DNA from: Neisseria elongata subsp. elongata | GTDB taxonomy: Bacteria > Pseudomonadota > Gammaproteobacteria > Burkholderiales > Neisseriaceae | Direction: 5' to 3' | Length of the DNA stretch: 64,000 nt | Assembly: GCF_900113545.1 (NCBI RefSeq) | Contig: NZ_FOPS01000002.1 | Coordinates: forward strand, 1-64,000 | Shown here: one piece after another, positions 45,206 to 56,181 of the stretch | Layout of the letters: every line of letters begins with the position of its first letter | Position numbering within the stretch: the stretch's first letter is position 1 | Program-made: the position numbers and the translations under genes | Notes under the pieces: generated by a model | Database searches by the model: none | What the model was told of the DNA's origin: nothing | Seen by the model: only the letters and a program-made list of their open reading frames with translations

Positions 45206-45754
45206 ATGGCTGAGTTCGCAACTATTGCCAGACCTTATGCAAAGGCATTATTTGAACTGGCGAACGAAAAACATCAAATTGAATCTTGGTTGAGTGGGTT
45301 GAAGGAATTAGCATGGTCGGTAGCTCAGGCTCGTGTTGCTGCGCTGATTGAGGATACCCGAACTAATAGCAAGGAAAAAGCTGATTTTTTGCTCAAATTG
45401 CTTACTGATGAGCAGGTTGCGGGAGACAAAACTTTTCGTAATTTTGTTCATGTAGTGGCAGACGAAAAGCGGCTTTTGGTTTTACCTGAAATTTATGTTC
45501 AATATCAAGATTTAGTTTTATCGCGTAATAATACCAAGAAGGCGGTCATTTACAGTGCATTTGAATTTGCTAGCGAAGGGCAAAAGGCCAAAATCGTAGC
45601 AGATTTGGAGCAACATTTTAATACCCGGTTAGAAGCTGTTTTTAATGTTGAGCCTAGCTTAATCGCCGGAATTAAGGTGGAAGTGGATGATCAGGTATTG
45701 GATCTGTCTATACAGGGTAAATTGCAAAAACTGTATACGGCAATGACGAATTAG
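45206..45754 (+). CDS. atpH: F0F1 ATP synthase subunit delta
   Basis: Couples the b dimer to the alpha/beta crown. The 182 residues begin [19 protein letters not shown] and end with the conserved [23 protein letters not shown] segment. Three bases after atpF, and 10 bases before atpA. Confidence 0.95.
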   Translation: MAEFATIARPYAKALFELANEKHQIESWLSGLKELAWSVAQARVAALIEDTRTNSKEKADFLLKLLTDEQVAGDKTFRNFVHVVADEKRLLVLPEIYVQYQDLVLSRNNTKKAVIYSAFEFASEGQKAKIVADLEQHFNTRLEAVFNVEPSLIAGIKVEVDDQVLDLSIQGKLQKLYTAMTN

Positions 45755-45764
45755 GAGAGTTTTC

Positions 45765-47312
45765 ATGCAGCTTAATCCTGCTGAAATCAGCGAATTATTG
45801 AAAGCCAAAATCGAAAACTTAGACACAAAGCAAGAGATACATACTCGAGGTACGGTAATTTCCGTTACTGATGGTATTGTGCGAGTGCATGGCTTGTCAG
45901 ACGTAATGCAAGGTGAAATGCTTGAATTTCCGAATAATACGTTTGGTCTGGCAATGAACTTGGAGCGCGATTCGGTTGGTGCTGTTGTGTTGGGTGAATA
46001 CGAGCACATCAAAGAAGGAGATGAGGTTAAATGTACTGGCCGCATCTTGGAAGTGCCGATTGGCCGCGAATTGGTGGGTCGTGTAGTAAATGCACTGGGG
46101 CAGCCAATTGATGGTAAAGGTCCTATTGATACAAAACTGACAGCACCTATTGAGAAAATTGCGCCAGGTGTAATTGCTCGTCAATCAGTTGACCAACCTA
46201 TGCAGACAGGCGTGAAAGCTATTGACTCAATGGTACCCATTGGTCGAGGGCAGCGTGAGTTGATTATTGGTGACCGTCAGACGGGTAAAACAGCTGTTGC
46301 ATTGGATGCAATCGTCAATCAAAAAGGGACTGGCGTTGTTTGCATTTATGTAGCAGTAGGTCAAAAAGCATCTTCTATTGCGAACGTAGTTCGTAAATTA
46401 GAGGAGTATGGCGCAATGGAGCATACAATTGTAGTTGCGGCAACGGCTTCTGAAGCTGCGGCATTACAATTTATTGCGCCTTATGCAGGCTGTACTATGG
46501 GTGAGTTTTTCCGAGATAGAGGAGAAGATGCTTTAATTGTATATGATGATTTGTCTAAACAAGCTGTAGCTTATCGTCAAATTTCTTTATTATTGCGTCG
46601 TCCACCCGGTCGCGAAGCGTATCCTGGCGATGTGTTCTATTTGCACAGCCGCCTGTTGGAACGCGCTGCCCGTATCAATGCTGATGAAGTTGAAAAGCTG
46701 ACTGGTGGTGAGGTAAAAGGTAAAACAGGTTCTTTAACTGCACTGCCAATTATTGAGACTCAAGCCGGTGACGTTTCAGCGTTCGTTCCGACTAATGTAA
46801 TTTCAATTACTGACGGTCAAATTTTCTTAGAAACTGATTTGTTTAACTCAGGTATCCGTCCTGCCATTAATGCAGGTATTTCCGTCTCCCGTGTTGGTGG
46901 CGCTGCCCAGACTAAAGTTATTAAAAAATTAGGCGGTGGTATCCGTTTAGCTTTGGCACAATATCGAGAGCTAGCAGCCTTCTCACAATTTGCATCTGAT
47001 TTAGATGAAGCCACACGCAAGCAGTTGCAGCATGGTGAGGTAGTTACTGAATTGATGAAGCAAAAGCAGTTCAGTACATTAAATACAGCTGAGATGGCTT
47101 TGACCCTATGGGCTATTAATGAAGGTTCATACGGAGATGTTCCTGTTTCTAACGCATTATCTTTTGAAGCTGAGTTCTTGAGTTATGTGCGTACTCAATA
47201 TCCAAAAGTTTTAGAAAGCATCAATGAAACAGGTGCTATGTCTGATGATAATGAAAAAGCCTTAACAGAAGCGATGAAGTCTTTCAAAGCGTCTTATGCA
47301 CATACGGCATAA
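45765..47312 (+). CDS. atpA: F0F1 ATP synthase subunit alpha
   Basis: Non-catalytic nucleotide-binding subunit of F1, 515 residues. Walker [10 protein letters not shown], the [18 protein letters not shown] segment, and the signature [24 protein letters not shown] are all present. AT-rich codon use runs through the whole gene. Starts behind AGGAG. Confidence 0.98.
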   Translation: MQLNPAEISELLKAKIENLDTKQEIHTRGTVISVTDGIVRVHGLSDVMQGEMLEFPNNTFGLAMNLERDSVGAVVLGEYEHIKEGDEVKCTGRILEVPIGRELVGRVVNALGQPIDGKGPIDTKLTAPIEKIAPGVIARQSVDQPMQTGVKAIDSMVPIGRGQRELIIGDRQTGKTAVALDAIVNQKGTGVVCIYVAVGQKASSIANVVRKLEEYGAMEHTIVVAATASEAAALQFIAPYAGCTMGEFFRDRGEDALIVYDDLSKQAVAYRQISLLLRRPPGREAYPGDVFYLHSRLLERAARINADEVEKLTGGEVKGKTGSLTALPIIETQAGDVSAFVPTNVISITDGQIFLETDLFNSGIRPAINAGISVSRVGGAAQTKVIKKLGGGIRLALAQYRELAAFSQFASDLDEATRKQLQHGEVVTELMKQKQFSTLNTAEMALTLWAINEGSYGDVPVSNALSFEAEFLSYVRTQYPKVLESINETGAMSDDNEKALTEAMKSFKASYAHTA

Positions 47313-47334
47313 GCGATAAAGAAAGGAGTCTAGA

Positions 47335-48213
47335 ATGGCTGTAGGGAAAGAGATTCTCACCAAAATTCGTAGTGTTCAGAATACACAGAAGATCACTAAA
47401 GCGATGCAAATGGTGTCAACCTCTAAGATGCGTAAGACTCAGGAACGGATGCGTTTAGCGCGTCCGTATGCTGATAAAGTGCGTTTGGTAATGGGCCATT
47501 TGGCACAAACACAAGAAAACCACGGTATTAAATTATTGAGCGAGCGCCGAGAGATACGTCGCGCTGGTTTTATTTTAATTACTACAGATAAGGGTTTATG
47601 TGGTGGGCTAAATGCGAATGTGCTAAAGAAATTTTTAGCACAAATGCAAGATTACCAGGAACGTGGTATTGAGACTGATGTAGTTTGTATCGGTAGTAAA
47701 GGTTTAGCTACTTGCCAGCGCATTGGGTTAAATGTAATTGCCAGCGTAGTAAATTTAGGTGATACGCCTAGGTTAGAATTGTTGGTCGGTTCATTGACAG
47801 AGCTGTTTAAGCGGTACGAACAGAACGAAATTGATATTATTCATATTGTTTATTCTGGTTTCGTAAATACTATGCGCCAAGAGCCTCGAATGGAAGTATT
47901 ACTCCCTATTGGGCGGAATACTTTGGAGGCAGCTCAAGTCGAAGGTCGGGGATATAATTGGGATTACCGTTATGAACCTACACCTATTGCTGTATTGGAA
48001 TACCTAGTTCGTCGTTATTTGGAATCTGTGGTTTATCAGGCGTTAAGCGATAATATGGCTTCAGAGCAGGCCGCACGTATGGTAGCCATGAAAGCTGCTA
48101 CAGATAATGCAGGTAATGCAATTAAGGAGCTGCGTTTGGTGTACAATAAATCGCGCCAAGCGGCTATTACTACAGAATTGTCAGAAATTGTTGCAGGTGC
48201 AGCGGCTGTATAG
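47335..48213 (+). CDS. atpG: F0F1 ATP synthase subunit gamma
   Basis: Central rotor shaft, 292 residues. It begins AVGKEILTKIRSVQNTQKITKAMQMVSTSKMRK and ends MKAATDNAGNAIKELRLVYNKSRQAAITTELSEIVAGAAAV, both canonical coiled-coil strands of the shaft. Ribosome site AAAGGAG, 22 bases after atpA. Confidence 0.97.
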   Translation: MAVGKEILTKIRSVQNTQKITKAMQMVSTSKMRKTQERMRLARPYADKVRLVMGHLAQTQENHGIKLLSERREIRRAGFILITTDKGLCGGLNANVLKKFLAQMQDYQERGIETDVVCIGSKGLATCQRIGLNVIASVVNLGDTPRLELLVGSLTELFKRYEQNEIDIIHIVYSGFVNTMRQEPRMEVLLPIGRNTLEAAQVEGRGYNWDYRYEPTPIAVLEYLVRRYLESVVYQALSDNMASEQAARMVAMKAATDNAGNAIKELRLVYNKSRQAAITTELSEIVAGAAAV

Positions 48214-48239
48214 CTTGCTGATTTGCATTTAGAAATTAG

Positions 48240-49646
<1,407 letters not shown>

Positions 49647-49658
49647 TAGGAGGCTGGC

Positions 49659-50084
49659 ATGGATGTCATGCGAGTTGAAGTGGTAAGTAACGAATACAAC
49701 ATCTATTCAGGCGAGGCCAGCTTTGTTGTGGTTCCGACTGTTCAGGGTGAGCTCGGTATTTATCCGCGACATGAGCCGATTATGAGTTTGGTACGGCCAG
49801 GTGCATTACGGCTGCAAATTCCAGGTGAAAAAGAAGAGGTTTTGGTAGCAGTTTCAGGCGGCGTTTTGGAGGTTCAACCTGATAAATTGACCGTATTGGC
49901 TGACGTGGCTATCCGTAGTAGTGAAATGGATCAAGCCCGTGCCGAAGAAGCGAAGAAGGCAGCAGAGGCAGGTATTGCCAAGGCTGCGGACGACGAAGCT
50001 TTGGCCAAGGCGCATAGTGCGTTGGCTGCTGCTCTTGCAGAACTCAAAACTCTCGACTATATTCGCTCAAGAAAACATCAATAA
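49659..50084 (+). CDS. atpC: F0F1 ATP synthase subunit epsilon
   Basis: Inhibitory/rotor subunit of 141 residues. N-terminal beta-sandwich (VVSNEYNIYSGEASFVVVPTVQGELGIYPRHEP) and C-terminal helical hairpin (DQARAEEAKKAAEAGIAKAADDEALAKAHSALAAALAEL). It is the last gene of the operon, 12 bases after atpD, followed by a terminator. Confidence 0.96.
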   Translation: MDVMRVEVVSNEYNIYSGEASFVVVPTVQGELGIYPRHEPIMSLVRPGALRLQIPGEKEEVLVAVSGGVLEVQPDKLTVLADVAIRSSEMDQARAEEAKKAAEAGIAKAADDEALAKAHSALAAALAELKTLDYIRSRKHQ

Positions 50085-50110
50085 TCTATATTTATATTTT
50101 AGATTAGATA

Positions 50111-50136
50111 AAAAGCACGGCTTGCCGTGCTTTTAT
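50111..50136 (+). terminator. atp operon terminator
   Basis: AAAAGCACGG/CCGTGCTTTT with loop CTTG. It has no uptake sequence. The following 340 bases (50137-50477) are very AT-rich and show no open frame or repeat that I can support. Confidence 0.9.
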
Positions 50137-50477
50137 TCAATTCTGTAATTATTTAATGCATTGATTTAAAATAAAATTTATTCATATTTTGAAGTTATGG
50201 CTAGATTAGTTTCAAAGATTTAAGTACTGTAAAAATAAATATCAAAGACCGGCCAAGAGTTTATTGGGGTAAGAAGAAGGAAAGATTAAATTAACACCCT
50301 CGGAATTCATTTTAATTGCAGATAATGGAGTAAGAGAACAAACGAGGCAGCTTTTGATGGGCTTAGTTTAATGGTGAAGTTGTTCTGTTCTTAATAAAAT
50401 TAAACTAGATAAATCAAAAGTTTTTCTCTTTGATGTTAGTTCGGATATATTAAGTTCTCTGAGTAAGGAAAAAAATT

Positions 50478-50873
50478 ATGGGAAAAATATTGTGTTTCGC
50501 TGTTGGGCTGCTATTGTCGGCTTGCGCGAGTATGCCAAGCAGTGAGGCGCTAAATGGTGAATGGCTGCCGGAGGAAATTGGTGGCAGTCCGTTTACTGCC
50601 CAAGCGAGTTTGACATTTGATAGCGAACAGCAGTTGCTCAGCAGTTATGCCGGATGCAATCGGCTGACAACTCGTTATAGTGCCGACAATGGGAAATTGG
50701 ATTTCGGTTATACGTCATCTACGAGGATGGCTTGTGATCCGGAACATAGCGAGGCAGAGCATAAAATCAGCCAAGTGTTTGTTCAGGCTGAGAGGTTTGG
50801 GATTCAAGACGGAAAGTTGTTGATTAAAGACGGGCAGGGGAATGTCCTATTGCGCGCTGTAAAATCGTCTTAA
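50478..50873 (+). CDS. META-domain (HslJ-like) lipoprotein
   Basis: A 131-residue lipoprotein: lipobox LLSAC (C16), then a META domain (LNGEWLPEEIGGSPF..., LTFDSEQQLLSSYAGCNRLTTRYSADNGKLDFG, STRMACDPEHSEAEHKISQVF), as in HslJ, linked to novobiocin resistance and heat shock in E. coli. The two Cys at GCN and MACD are typical. It stands alone after an AT-rich gap. Confidence 0.88.
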   Translation: MGKILCFAVGLLLSACASMPSSEALNGEWLPEEIGGSPFTAQASLTFDSEQQLLSSYAGCNRLTTRYSADNGKLDFGYTSSTRMACDPEHSEAEHKISQVFVQAERFGIQDGKLLIKDGQGNVLLRAVKSS

Positions 50874-50998
50874 GCATTTGTTTAAAAGAATATGACGGTA
50901 ATGCCTAATCTCACGGTGCAGTCGTTTTGAATGACCATGAGGCCGTCTGAAAATCGAAAACGGTAAAATTAGCAAACGGCGGCAGAATGCTTTTTATC

Positions 50999-51940
50999 TT
51001 ACTTTGCCGAATTGGGTCCAAACATATTTTCAGACGGCCTTCCAATCAAATCCGTCGAATGACGGGCGGCTTGTAAATAGGCGGCCAGCGGATGTCCGCA
51101 GTCCAACATACCCAGCCTATGGAATAAATCGGCTGTTACCAAAACGGAATCGTTCATCATTTCTCCATTACACATCGCCAATGCGGCTTCTTCCGCAGAC
51201 ATTAAGGCAAACGACGCCACTTCTCCGTCTTGATTTTGCGGTATTACCTCATTCGGCAGTATCACATCGAAAATATGCAAACATTCGCGGTGCAATCCGC
51301 GCGATACCTGATGCAGGCTGATGCAGTGTCCGGTGTATTGCAAGCGGTTGAGAACCGCATCCGTCAGCCCGGCCTCTTCGTGGCCTTCCCGTTTCGCCGC
51401 TTCCCATATCTGTTCTCCAGCCGAAATACCGCCGCCTACCAACGTGTCCAATTTGTTGGGATCAACGGCTTTATGCGGGCTGCGGCGGGCAATCCAAAAA
51501 CGCAGGCCTTCTTCCGTAACCGCCAAACCGTTGATATGGACCGCATGGCTATATAGGCCGAGCGGGCGGAAGGCGGAGCGTTCGAGGGCAAAGAGGATTT
51601 GCCTGCTGTCGCCCGACCAAACATCAAAACGTTCGTTGCGCCACCCGCCGAAAAGGCCGGCATCATGCCAGCGGCGGGCAAGCTGTTCCAACTGCCGGCC
51701 CATTTCCCTCCAATTATCCGCAACCAGATGCAGGCCGTCTGAATCTTCGTGTAGAGGATTAGGCCAATCCTGAATCAGATGTTTTCGCCAAACCTCATTC
51801 ACAAAACCCAATGCCAATCCGTTCAACCGCAGCGGTAGCCAATCTTCGGCATGGTAGCGGAAAGCCGTTTGCAGGGCAGAAAGCAAGCCGTCCTGCAGGG
51901 TGGTAGGCAATGGAGGCATGGAGGAGTAGGGCAGGTGCAT
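50999..51940 (-). CDS. Nudix hydrolase with DUF4743 N-terminal domain
   Basis: Nudix protein of 313 residues. The N-terminal part (WLPLRLNGLALGFVNEVWRKHLI) is a DUF4743 domain, as found in thiamine-pyrophosphate-acting Nudix proteins of fungi and bacteria. The Nudix box is GGGISAGEQIWEAAKREGHEEAGL, with the REx2EEx(G) metal site. The start at 51940 has AAGGA upstream that overlaps the end of rsmJ. The last residues (IGRPSENMFGPNSAK) are DUS-encoded. The substrate is inferred from the family only. Confidence 0.85.
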   Translation of the reverse strand: MHLPYSSMPPLPTTLQDGLLSALQTAFRYHAEDWLPLRLNGLALGFVNEVWRKHLIQDWPNPLHEDSDGLHLVADNWREMGRQLEQLARRWHDAGLFGGWRNERFDVWSGDSRQILFALERSAFRPLGLYSHAVHINGLAVTEEGLRFWIARRSPHKAVDPNKLDTLVGGGISAGEQIWEAAKREGHEEAGLTDAVLNRLQYTGHCISLHQVSRGLHRECLHIFDVILPNEVIPQNQDGEVASFALMSAEEAALAMCNGEMMNDSVLVTADLFHRLGMLDCGHPLAAYLQAARHSTDLIGRPSENMFGPNSAK

Positions 51941-51948
51941 GGCATTCC

Positions 51949-52710
51949 TTATTCGCCGAAGCTCGGACGTGTAGGCAGATAAATGTCGAAACGGGTGGAC
52001 TTGCCGCTGTATTGATAGGCCGGCGTGCATTGCGCCAGCAAGGCTCCTAATCGAGGCCGCTTGACCACAATGCGTTTCGTTGCAACATCTCGGGCGGCGG
52101 CCAACAACTCCTCATCGTCGGTGTTTTGCGCCGAACCGATTAACTGGTGGAAATAAGCCATTTCCTTTTTGACGGCGGCCGATTTTTGCCGTTCGGGATA
52201 CATAGGGTCGAGATAGACGACATCGGGCCTGCCTGCTGCTGCCAAATCCGACAGCAGCTGCACCGCATCACCGTAATGCAGCGTCATCCGTTCTGCAATC
52301 GCGGAGGTTTCTTCAGCCGCACGTGCCCGTCTGAGGCCGTCTGAAAGCAGGCAGGCGACAACCGGATGACGTTCGATAATCGAAACCGGCAACCCTTGTG
52401 CCGCCAAAACGAAGGCATCGCGCCCCAAACCGCCTGTGGCGTCGATAACTGACGGGCAGGCCGTATGGTTTACCGCCTTTGCAATCAGCTCGCCGCCGCC
52501 TTTCAAACGGCGGTATTGCGCGCCGCCGCCGACAAAATCCACCCGCACAAGCCCCTTTTCTCCCGCTTTGCACAAACTGATGCCTTCACTATCCGCATAC
52601 AGGTAGAGGCCGTCTGAAGGAGGATGGTCATATATGGAGATGCCGTATCCGCTGATTTCAGCCAGAGTGTCGTCAGATGCGCCGTCTGCGGCATAACAGA
52701 AAAAATTCAT
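51949..52710 (-). CDS. rsmJ: 16S rRNA (guanine-1516-N2)-methyltransferase RsmJ
   Basis: SAM-dependent methyltransferase that modifies G1516 of 16S rRNA (formerly YhiQ). The 253 residues have the SAM site DATGGLGRDAFVLA, the DLAAAGRPDVVYLDPMYPERQKSA catalytic segment and VKRPRLGALL. It is 8 bases upstream of the Nudix gene, and likely co-transcribed. Two DUS copies in the coding region encode PSDGLYLY and LLSDGLRR. Confidence 0.93.
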   Translation of the reverse strand: MNFFCYAADGASDDTLAEISGYGISIYDHPPSDGLYLYADSEGISLCKAGEKGLVRVDFVGGGAQYRRLKGGGELIAKAVNHTACPSVIDATGGLGRDAFVLAAQGLPVSIIERHPVVACLLSDGLRRARAAEETSAIAERMTLHYGDAVQLLSDLAAAGRPDVVYLDPMYPERQKSAAVKKEMAYFHQLIGSAQNTDDEELLAAARDVATKRIVVKRPRLGALLAQCTPAYQYSGKSTRFDIYLPTRPSFGE

Positions 52711-52809
52711 GATTTCCTTCCTTTGAGCCTGATAGGGCGAAGTGATGGGAAAGTACGGGATAGGCCGTCTGAAAAAGCGGAAATGCAGATGTAGAACGGT
52801 TGATGCTGA

Positions 52810-53160
52810 TTATCTCATCGGTACGAATTCAACTTTCAACGTATCGCGATGCATATAAATATTGTAGTCCCCATCAGGTGTGCCGCGATAGTGCCTATTT
52901 TCTCCCCGTAATGAAAAATTGAACCGGATAATATCGGGCTTTGTGATATTTTCAGAATAAGTTATCAGATAGTTATTCAGATCCAGTCCTTTTTCCTTCA
53001 TTGCCTGCATGGCCAAAAACAAAGGGTAGGAAAGGTCTTTTTGAATAGTGAAACCTTTTTCCGGCGTGCAATCTTGGCTTTTCCGGATATTGCTTTTTGC
53101 ATGGGCGGGGAATGATGATACGCCGACGATGGTGAAAAGAAGGAATAAGATTTTTTTCAT
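52810..53160 (-). CDS. Small secreted protein of unknown function
   Basis: A 116-residue protein I do not recognise. Signal peptide MKKILFLLFTIVGVSSFPAHA (1-21), then one Cys and a mature part with mixed beta-type segments (DLNNYLITYSENITKPDIIRFNFSLRGENRHYRG). AT-rich compared with its GC-rich neighbours, suggesting a recent arrival. A single DUS lies 40 bases beyond the stop, at 52762-52773. Confidence 0.7.
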   Translation of the reverse strand: MKKILFLLFTIVGVSSFPAHAKSNIRKSQDCTPEKGFTIQKDLSYPLFLAMQAMKEKGLDLNNYLITYSENITKPDIIRFNFSLRGENRHYRGTPDGDYNIYMHRDTLKVEFVPMR

Positions 53161-53262
53161 GAGGTGAAACCGATTATTGCGGATGGCGAAACGGCGGATT
53201 TCAAGCCGAAAACCTGTGGAATCCGCCGTTTGCAGTGGCGGCCCTTAAGGCCGCAGTTCTTT

Positions 53263-54006
53263 TTAGCGTTTGGCAAAGCCTTGTTTGCGCAGGTAGTTCA
53301 GCATGAAGGGGCGTACCGGCCGGCACAGGGTATTGCGCACTTGCTGCGCCCAATCCAAATCTTTGCCGCTGCGTTCGCGGTAGTAGGTTTTGACGGTTTC
53401 GTTGTAGTCTTCCAAAACGGTTTTTGCCGCCGGACGGTAGCGGTTTTCCGATACCAGAGTTTCTAACGGCAGGCGCGGGCGTTGCAGCGGGTCTTGGTCG
53501 GGATGGCCGAGGCACACGCCGAATAGCGGGACGACATGTTCGGGCAGGCCGAGCAGTTCGCCGACGCGGGCGATGTCGTTGCGGATGCTGCCGATATACA
53601 CTGCGCCCAAGCCCAGTGATTCGGCAGTCAGCACCATGTTTTGCGCCATAATGCCCGCATCGATTGCGCCGATCAGCAAAACCTCGGTCCAATCGGTTTG
53701 CACCGCATCGTCCAGCGCGTGATGGCGGGCGGCGTCGATGCAGAAAACCAGAAATTCGGCGCAGTGTTCGACGTAGGCGTGTCCTGCACCGCCCTCGGCG
53801 GCGCAAACCGCGCGCAATTCTTTGCGGACGGCGATGTCGGTTACGCGGATGATGCTGCCGTTTTGCAGGTAGCTGGATGTGGACGACGCGCGGGCCGCCT
53901 CCAAAACGGCGGACAGCATTTCGTCGGAAACGGGTTCGGCGGTAAAGCGGCGGATGGAACGGTGCGCCAGTGCGGTTTGCAGGGCGGGACGGCTGTTCAA
54001 AGTCAT
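53263..54006 (-). CDS. NfsA-type NADPH nitroreductase family protein
   Basis: FMN-dependent nitroreductase of 247 residues. FMN-binding RSIRRF (16-21) and SSTSSYLQ (42-49) near the N-terminus, and LGLGAVYIGSIRNDIARVGELLGLPEHVVPLFGVCLGHP in the middle, are the NfsA/FRP pattern. It likely reduces quinones or nitro compounds two electrons at a time; the physiological substrate is not known. Same strand as the small secreted protein 102 bases downstream. Confidence 0.9.
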   Translation of the reverse strand: MTLNSRPALQTALAHRSIRRFTAEPVSDEMLSAVLEAARASSTSSYLQNGSIIRVTDIAVRKELRAVCAAEGGAGHAYVEHCAEFLVFCIDAARHHALDDAVQTDWTEVLLIGAIDAGIMAQNMVLTAESLGLGAVYIGSIRNDIARVGELLGLPEHVVPLFGVCLGHPDQDPLQRPRLPLETLVSENRYRPAAKTVLEDYNETVKTYYRERSGKDLDWAQQVRNTLCRPVRPFMLNYLRKQGFAKR

Positions 54007-54071
54007 GGCTTGCTCCTCGTCAGATGGTTAGGGAAGGGGATTGTAACAGAATAGGCCGCCGCCCCGCCGAA

Positions 54072-54115
54072 GAGGCCGTCTGAAACGCTGCCGGAATATG
54101 TTTTCAGACGGCCTC
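54072..54115. repeat. Inverted DUS pair in the nitroreductase-ubiM divergent gap
   Basis: GAGGCCGTCTGAAA (54072-54085) and TTTCAGACGGCCTC (54102-54115), next to a GCCTGC/GCAGGC palindrome. The 285-base divergent gap holds no gene. Confidence 0.85.
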
Positions 54116-54291
54116 AACCTGCCTGCGGGCAGGCTTGATATACATTAAAATTTTATCCGCCCGTGCCCACGATGGCTGCTTTTTTTGTTATCCTTGCCCC
54201 GTCTTTCAAAAGTGGAATGAAAAATGCGGCTTATTACGGCATGCCGCAACTTTCCGCACGAATTTACCTATTTTATTGAGGAGCAGTGAAG

Positions 54292-55476
54292 ATGAACCGG
54301 CATTCGGATATTGTCGTCGTCGGCGCAGGGCCGGCGGGATTGAGTTTCGCACGCACCCTGGCCGACAGCGGCCTGCGGATTACCATAGTGGAAAAAAGCC
54401 CGCTCGAAAGCATTTCCAACCCGGCCTACGACGGCCGCGAAATCGCCCTGACCCACCTCTCAAAAGAGATTATGGAACGCCTGGGCATGTGGCAGCGCGT
54501 ACCCGAAAACGAAATTTACCCGCTCCGCGATGCGAAAGTTTGGAACGGCTCCTCTTCCTACCAACTCCATTTCCCGCAGCCTACACAGGCGCGCGGCGGT
54601 GCGACCGACCGCTTGGGCAACCTGATTTCCAACCACAACATCCGCAAAGCCGCTTACGACGCAGTGGCCGAACAAGGCAATGTTACCCTGCTGGCAGGCG
54701 TGGGCGTGAAAGAAGCCCGCACCGATGCCGACGGCGCGTATATTACATTGGATAACGGCGAACAACTGACTGCCCGCCTGCTGGTGGCCGCAGACAGCCG
54801 TTTTTCGCAAACCCGCCGCCAAATCGGCATTTCTGCCGACATGCACGACTTCGGCCGCACCGTCATCGTCTGCCGCTTCAAACACGAAATATCCAACTGC
54901 CACACCGCCGTCGAATTTTTCCAATACGGCCGCACCCTCGCCCTGCTGCCGCTGGAAGAGCACCTGACCAACTGCGTCATCACCATAGACAGCGACAAAG
55001 CGGGCGCGCTGCTTGCCATGTCGCCCGAAGAATTGGCCGCCGATTTGGAAAAACAACTGAAAAACAAACTCGGCAAAATGGAAAAAACCGGCACCCTGCA
55101 TACCTACCCGCTGGTGGGCGTGCATGCCCGCCGCTTCTGCACCACCCGCGCCGCCCTTATCGGCGATGCCGCAGTCGGCATGCACCCCGTAACCGCCCAC
55201 GGCTTCAACCTCGGCCTGGAAAGTGCCGACATCTTGGGCAAACTCGTCATGCAGGCGGCGCAAAACGGCCAAGACATCGGCGCAAGCTCCCTTTTGGAAC
55301 GCTACGATGCCAAACACCAGCTCCACACCCGCCCGCTCTATCACGGCACCAACGCGATGGTCAAACTCTTCACCAACGAAGCCGCCCCGGCCAAACTGCT
55401 GCGCAACCTCGTCCTGCGCGTCAGCAACAACCTGCCGCCGGTGAAAAAATTAATTACCCGCCAGCTTACCGGCTGA
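54292..55476 (+). CDS. ubiM: Ubiquinone-biosynthesis FAD hydroxylase UbiM
   Basis: FAD monooxygenase of the UbiH/F/I/M family, 394 residues. Dinucleotide-binding VVGAGPAGLSFA at the start, DGREIALTHLS near 45, and the second FAD motif ALIGDAAVGMHPVTAHGFNLGLESADIL. Meningococcal UbiM can hydroxylate several ring positions, replacing UbiH/UbiF/UbiI; no other family member is in the window. The ATG at 54292 is 8 bases after GAGGAG; an upstream GTG two codons earlier is too close to it. Confidence 0.88.
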   Translation: MNRHSDIVVVGAGPAGLSFARTLADSGLRITIVEKSPLESISNPAYDGREIALTHLSKEIMERLGMWQRVPENEIYPLRDAKVWNGSSSYQLHFPQPTQARGGATDRLGNLISNHNIRKAAYDAVAEQGNVTLLAGVGVKEARTDADGAYITLDNGEQLTARLLVAADSRFSQTRRQIGISADMHDFGRTVIVCRFKHEISNCHTAVEFFQYGRTLALLPLEEHLTNCVITIDSDKAGALLAMSPEELAADLEKQLKNKLGKMEKTGTLHTYPLVGVHARRFCTTRAALIGDAAVGMHPVTAHGFNLGLESADILGKLVMQAAQNGQDIGASSLLERYDAKHQLHTRPLYHGTNAMVKLFTNEAAPAKLLRNLVLRVSNNLPPVKKLITRQLTG

Positions 55477-55489
55477 TTTGAAATGAATG

Positions 55490-55521
55490 AGGCCGTCTGA
55501 AACAATCTTTTCAGACGGCCT
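55490..55521 (+). terminator. DUS-pair terminator after ubiM
   Basis: AGGCCGTCTGAAA and TTTCAGACGGCCT with a short loop; the tail is AAATATTAT, so it may be weak. Confidence 0.65.
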
Positions 55522-55567
55522 AAATATTATTTGGACAGTATTCCGAACGATCCGAAAGGAAAAAGAA

Positions 55568-56095
55568 ATGTTGCTGACACGTCTCGCCGCCCTATGCCTG
55601 ACCGCCGCCCTATGCGCCTGCGGCGGCACACAAACCGAAACCCCATCCCAACCGGAAAAACCGGCTGCAGCCCCGACCTCGGAAGCATCTGCTTTCCCTG
55701 CCGCGCCGTCTGAAAACACCGCTGCCGCCTCATGGAAAACGGCTGCCGAATTCCGCGCGCCCAACGGTTTGCGCTACCTCTATGTCGTCATCGACACCCC
55801 CGCAACCCGCGATGACCTGATTGCGGTTGCGGGTGACATACACCGCAAAGAACCCGATGCATGGCTGTTTTTATTGGATGCCGAAGAAAAAATACCCGAA
55901 ATGCTGGCGGCTAACCGTAGCGGCGATATGTCTTCCTTCCCGGCCGAATGGGTCAAACAACATTTGTCGGGCAGCACGTCGCTGATGTTGATGCCTGACG
56001 GAAAACGCCGATGGGCCGTGTTCGAAGGCCAATCGCGCAGCGAGCCGATTGCCGAACTGCCCTGCATAGAAGGACAGGGGATGTGTACCGATTAG
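55568..56095 (+). CDS. Lipoprotein of unknown function
   Basis: A 175-residue lipoprotein: lipobox LCAC (C18), then a Pro/Ala/Glu-rich linker (to about residue 55) and a compact domain (NGLRYLYVVIDTPATRDDLIAVAGDIHRKEPDAWLFLLDAEEKIPEML...) that ends with two Cys. The domain has an alternating strand-helix look, but I cannot name its family. The start has AAAGGAAAAAGAA upstream; a longer frame from 55487 begins inside a DUS and is rejected. Between two DUS hairpins. Confidence 0.75.
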   Translation: MLLTRLAALCLTAALCACGGTQTETPSQPEKPAAAPTSEASAFPAAPSENTAAASWKTAAEFRAPNGLRYLYVVIDTPATRDDLIAVAGDIHRKEPDAWLFLLDAEEKIPEMLAANRSGDMSSFPAEWVKQHLSGSTSLMLMPDGKRRWAVFEGQSRSEPIAELPCIEGQGMCTD

Positions 56096-56135
56096 GTTTG
56101 TGTCAGCCTCGAACAAATTCTGCCGTATCCACCGA

Positions 56136-56170
56136 AAAGGCCGTCTGAAAACATATTTTCAGACGGCCTT
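56136..56170. terminator. Bidirectional DUS terminator
   Basis: AAAGGCCGTCTGAAAA and TTTTCAGACGGCCTT around CATA, between the convergent lipoprotein and AI-2E-type genes. Confidence 0.85.
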
Positions 56171-56181
56171 CCCCTATCCCC

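Noticed and set aside
50220-50310. Possible transposase remnant (short frame with DRPRVYWGKKKERLN)
   Set aside because: Too short and without a recognisable family motif or inverted repeats.
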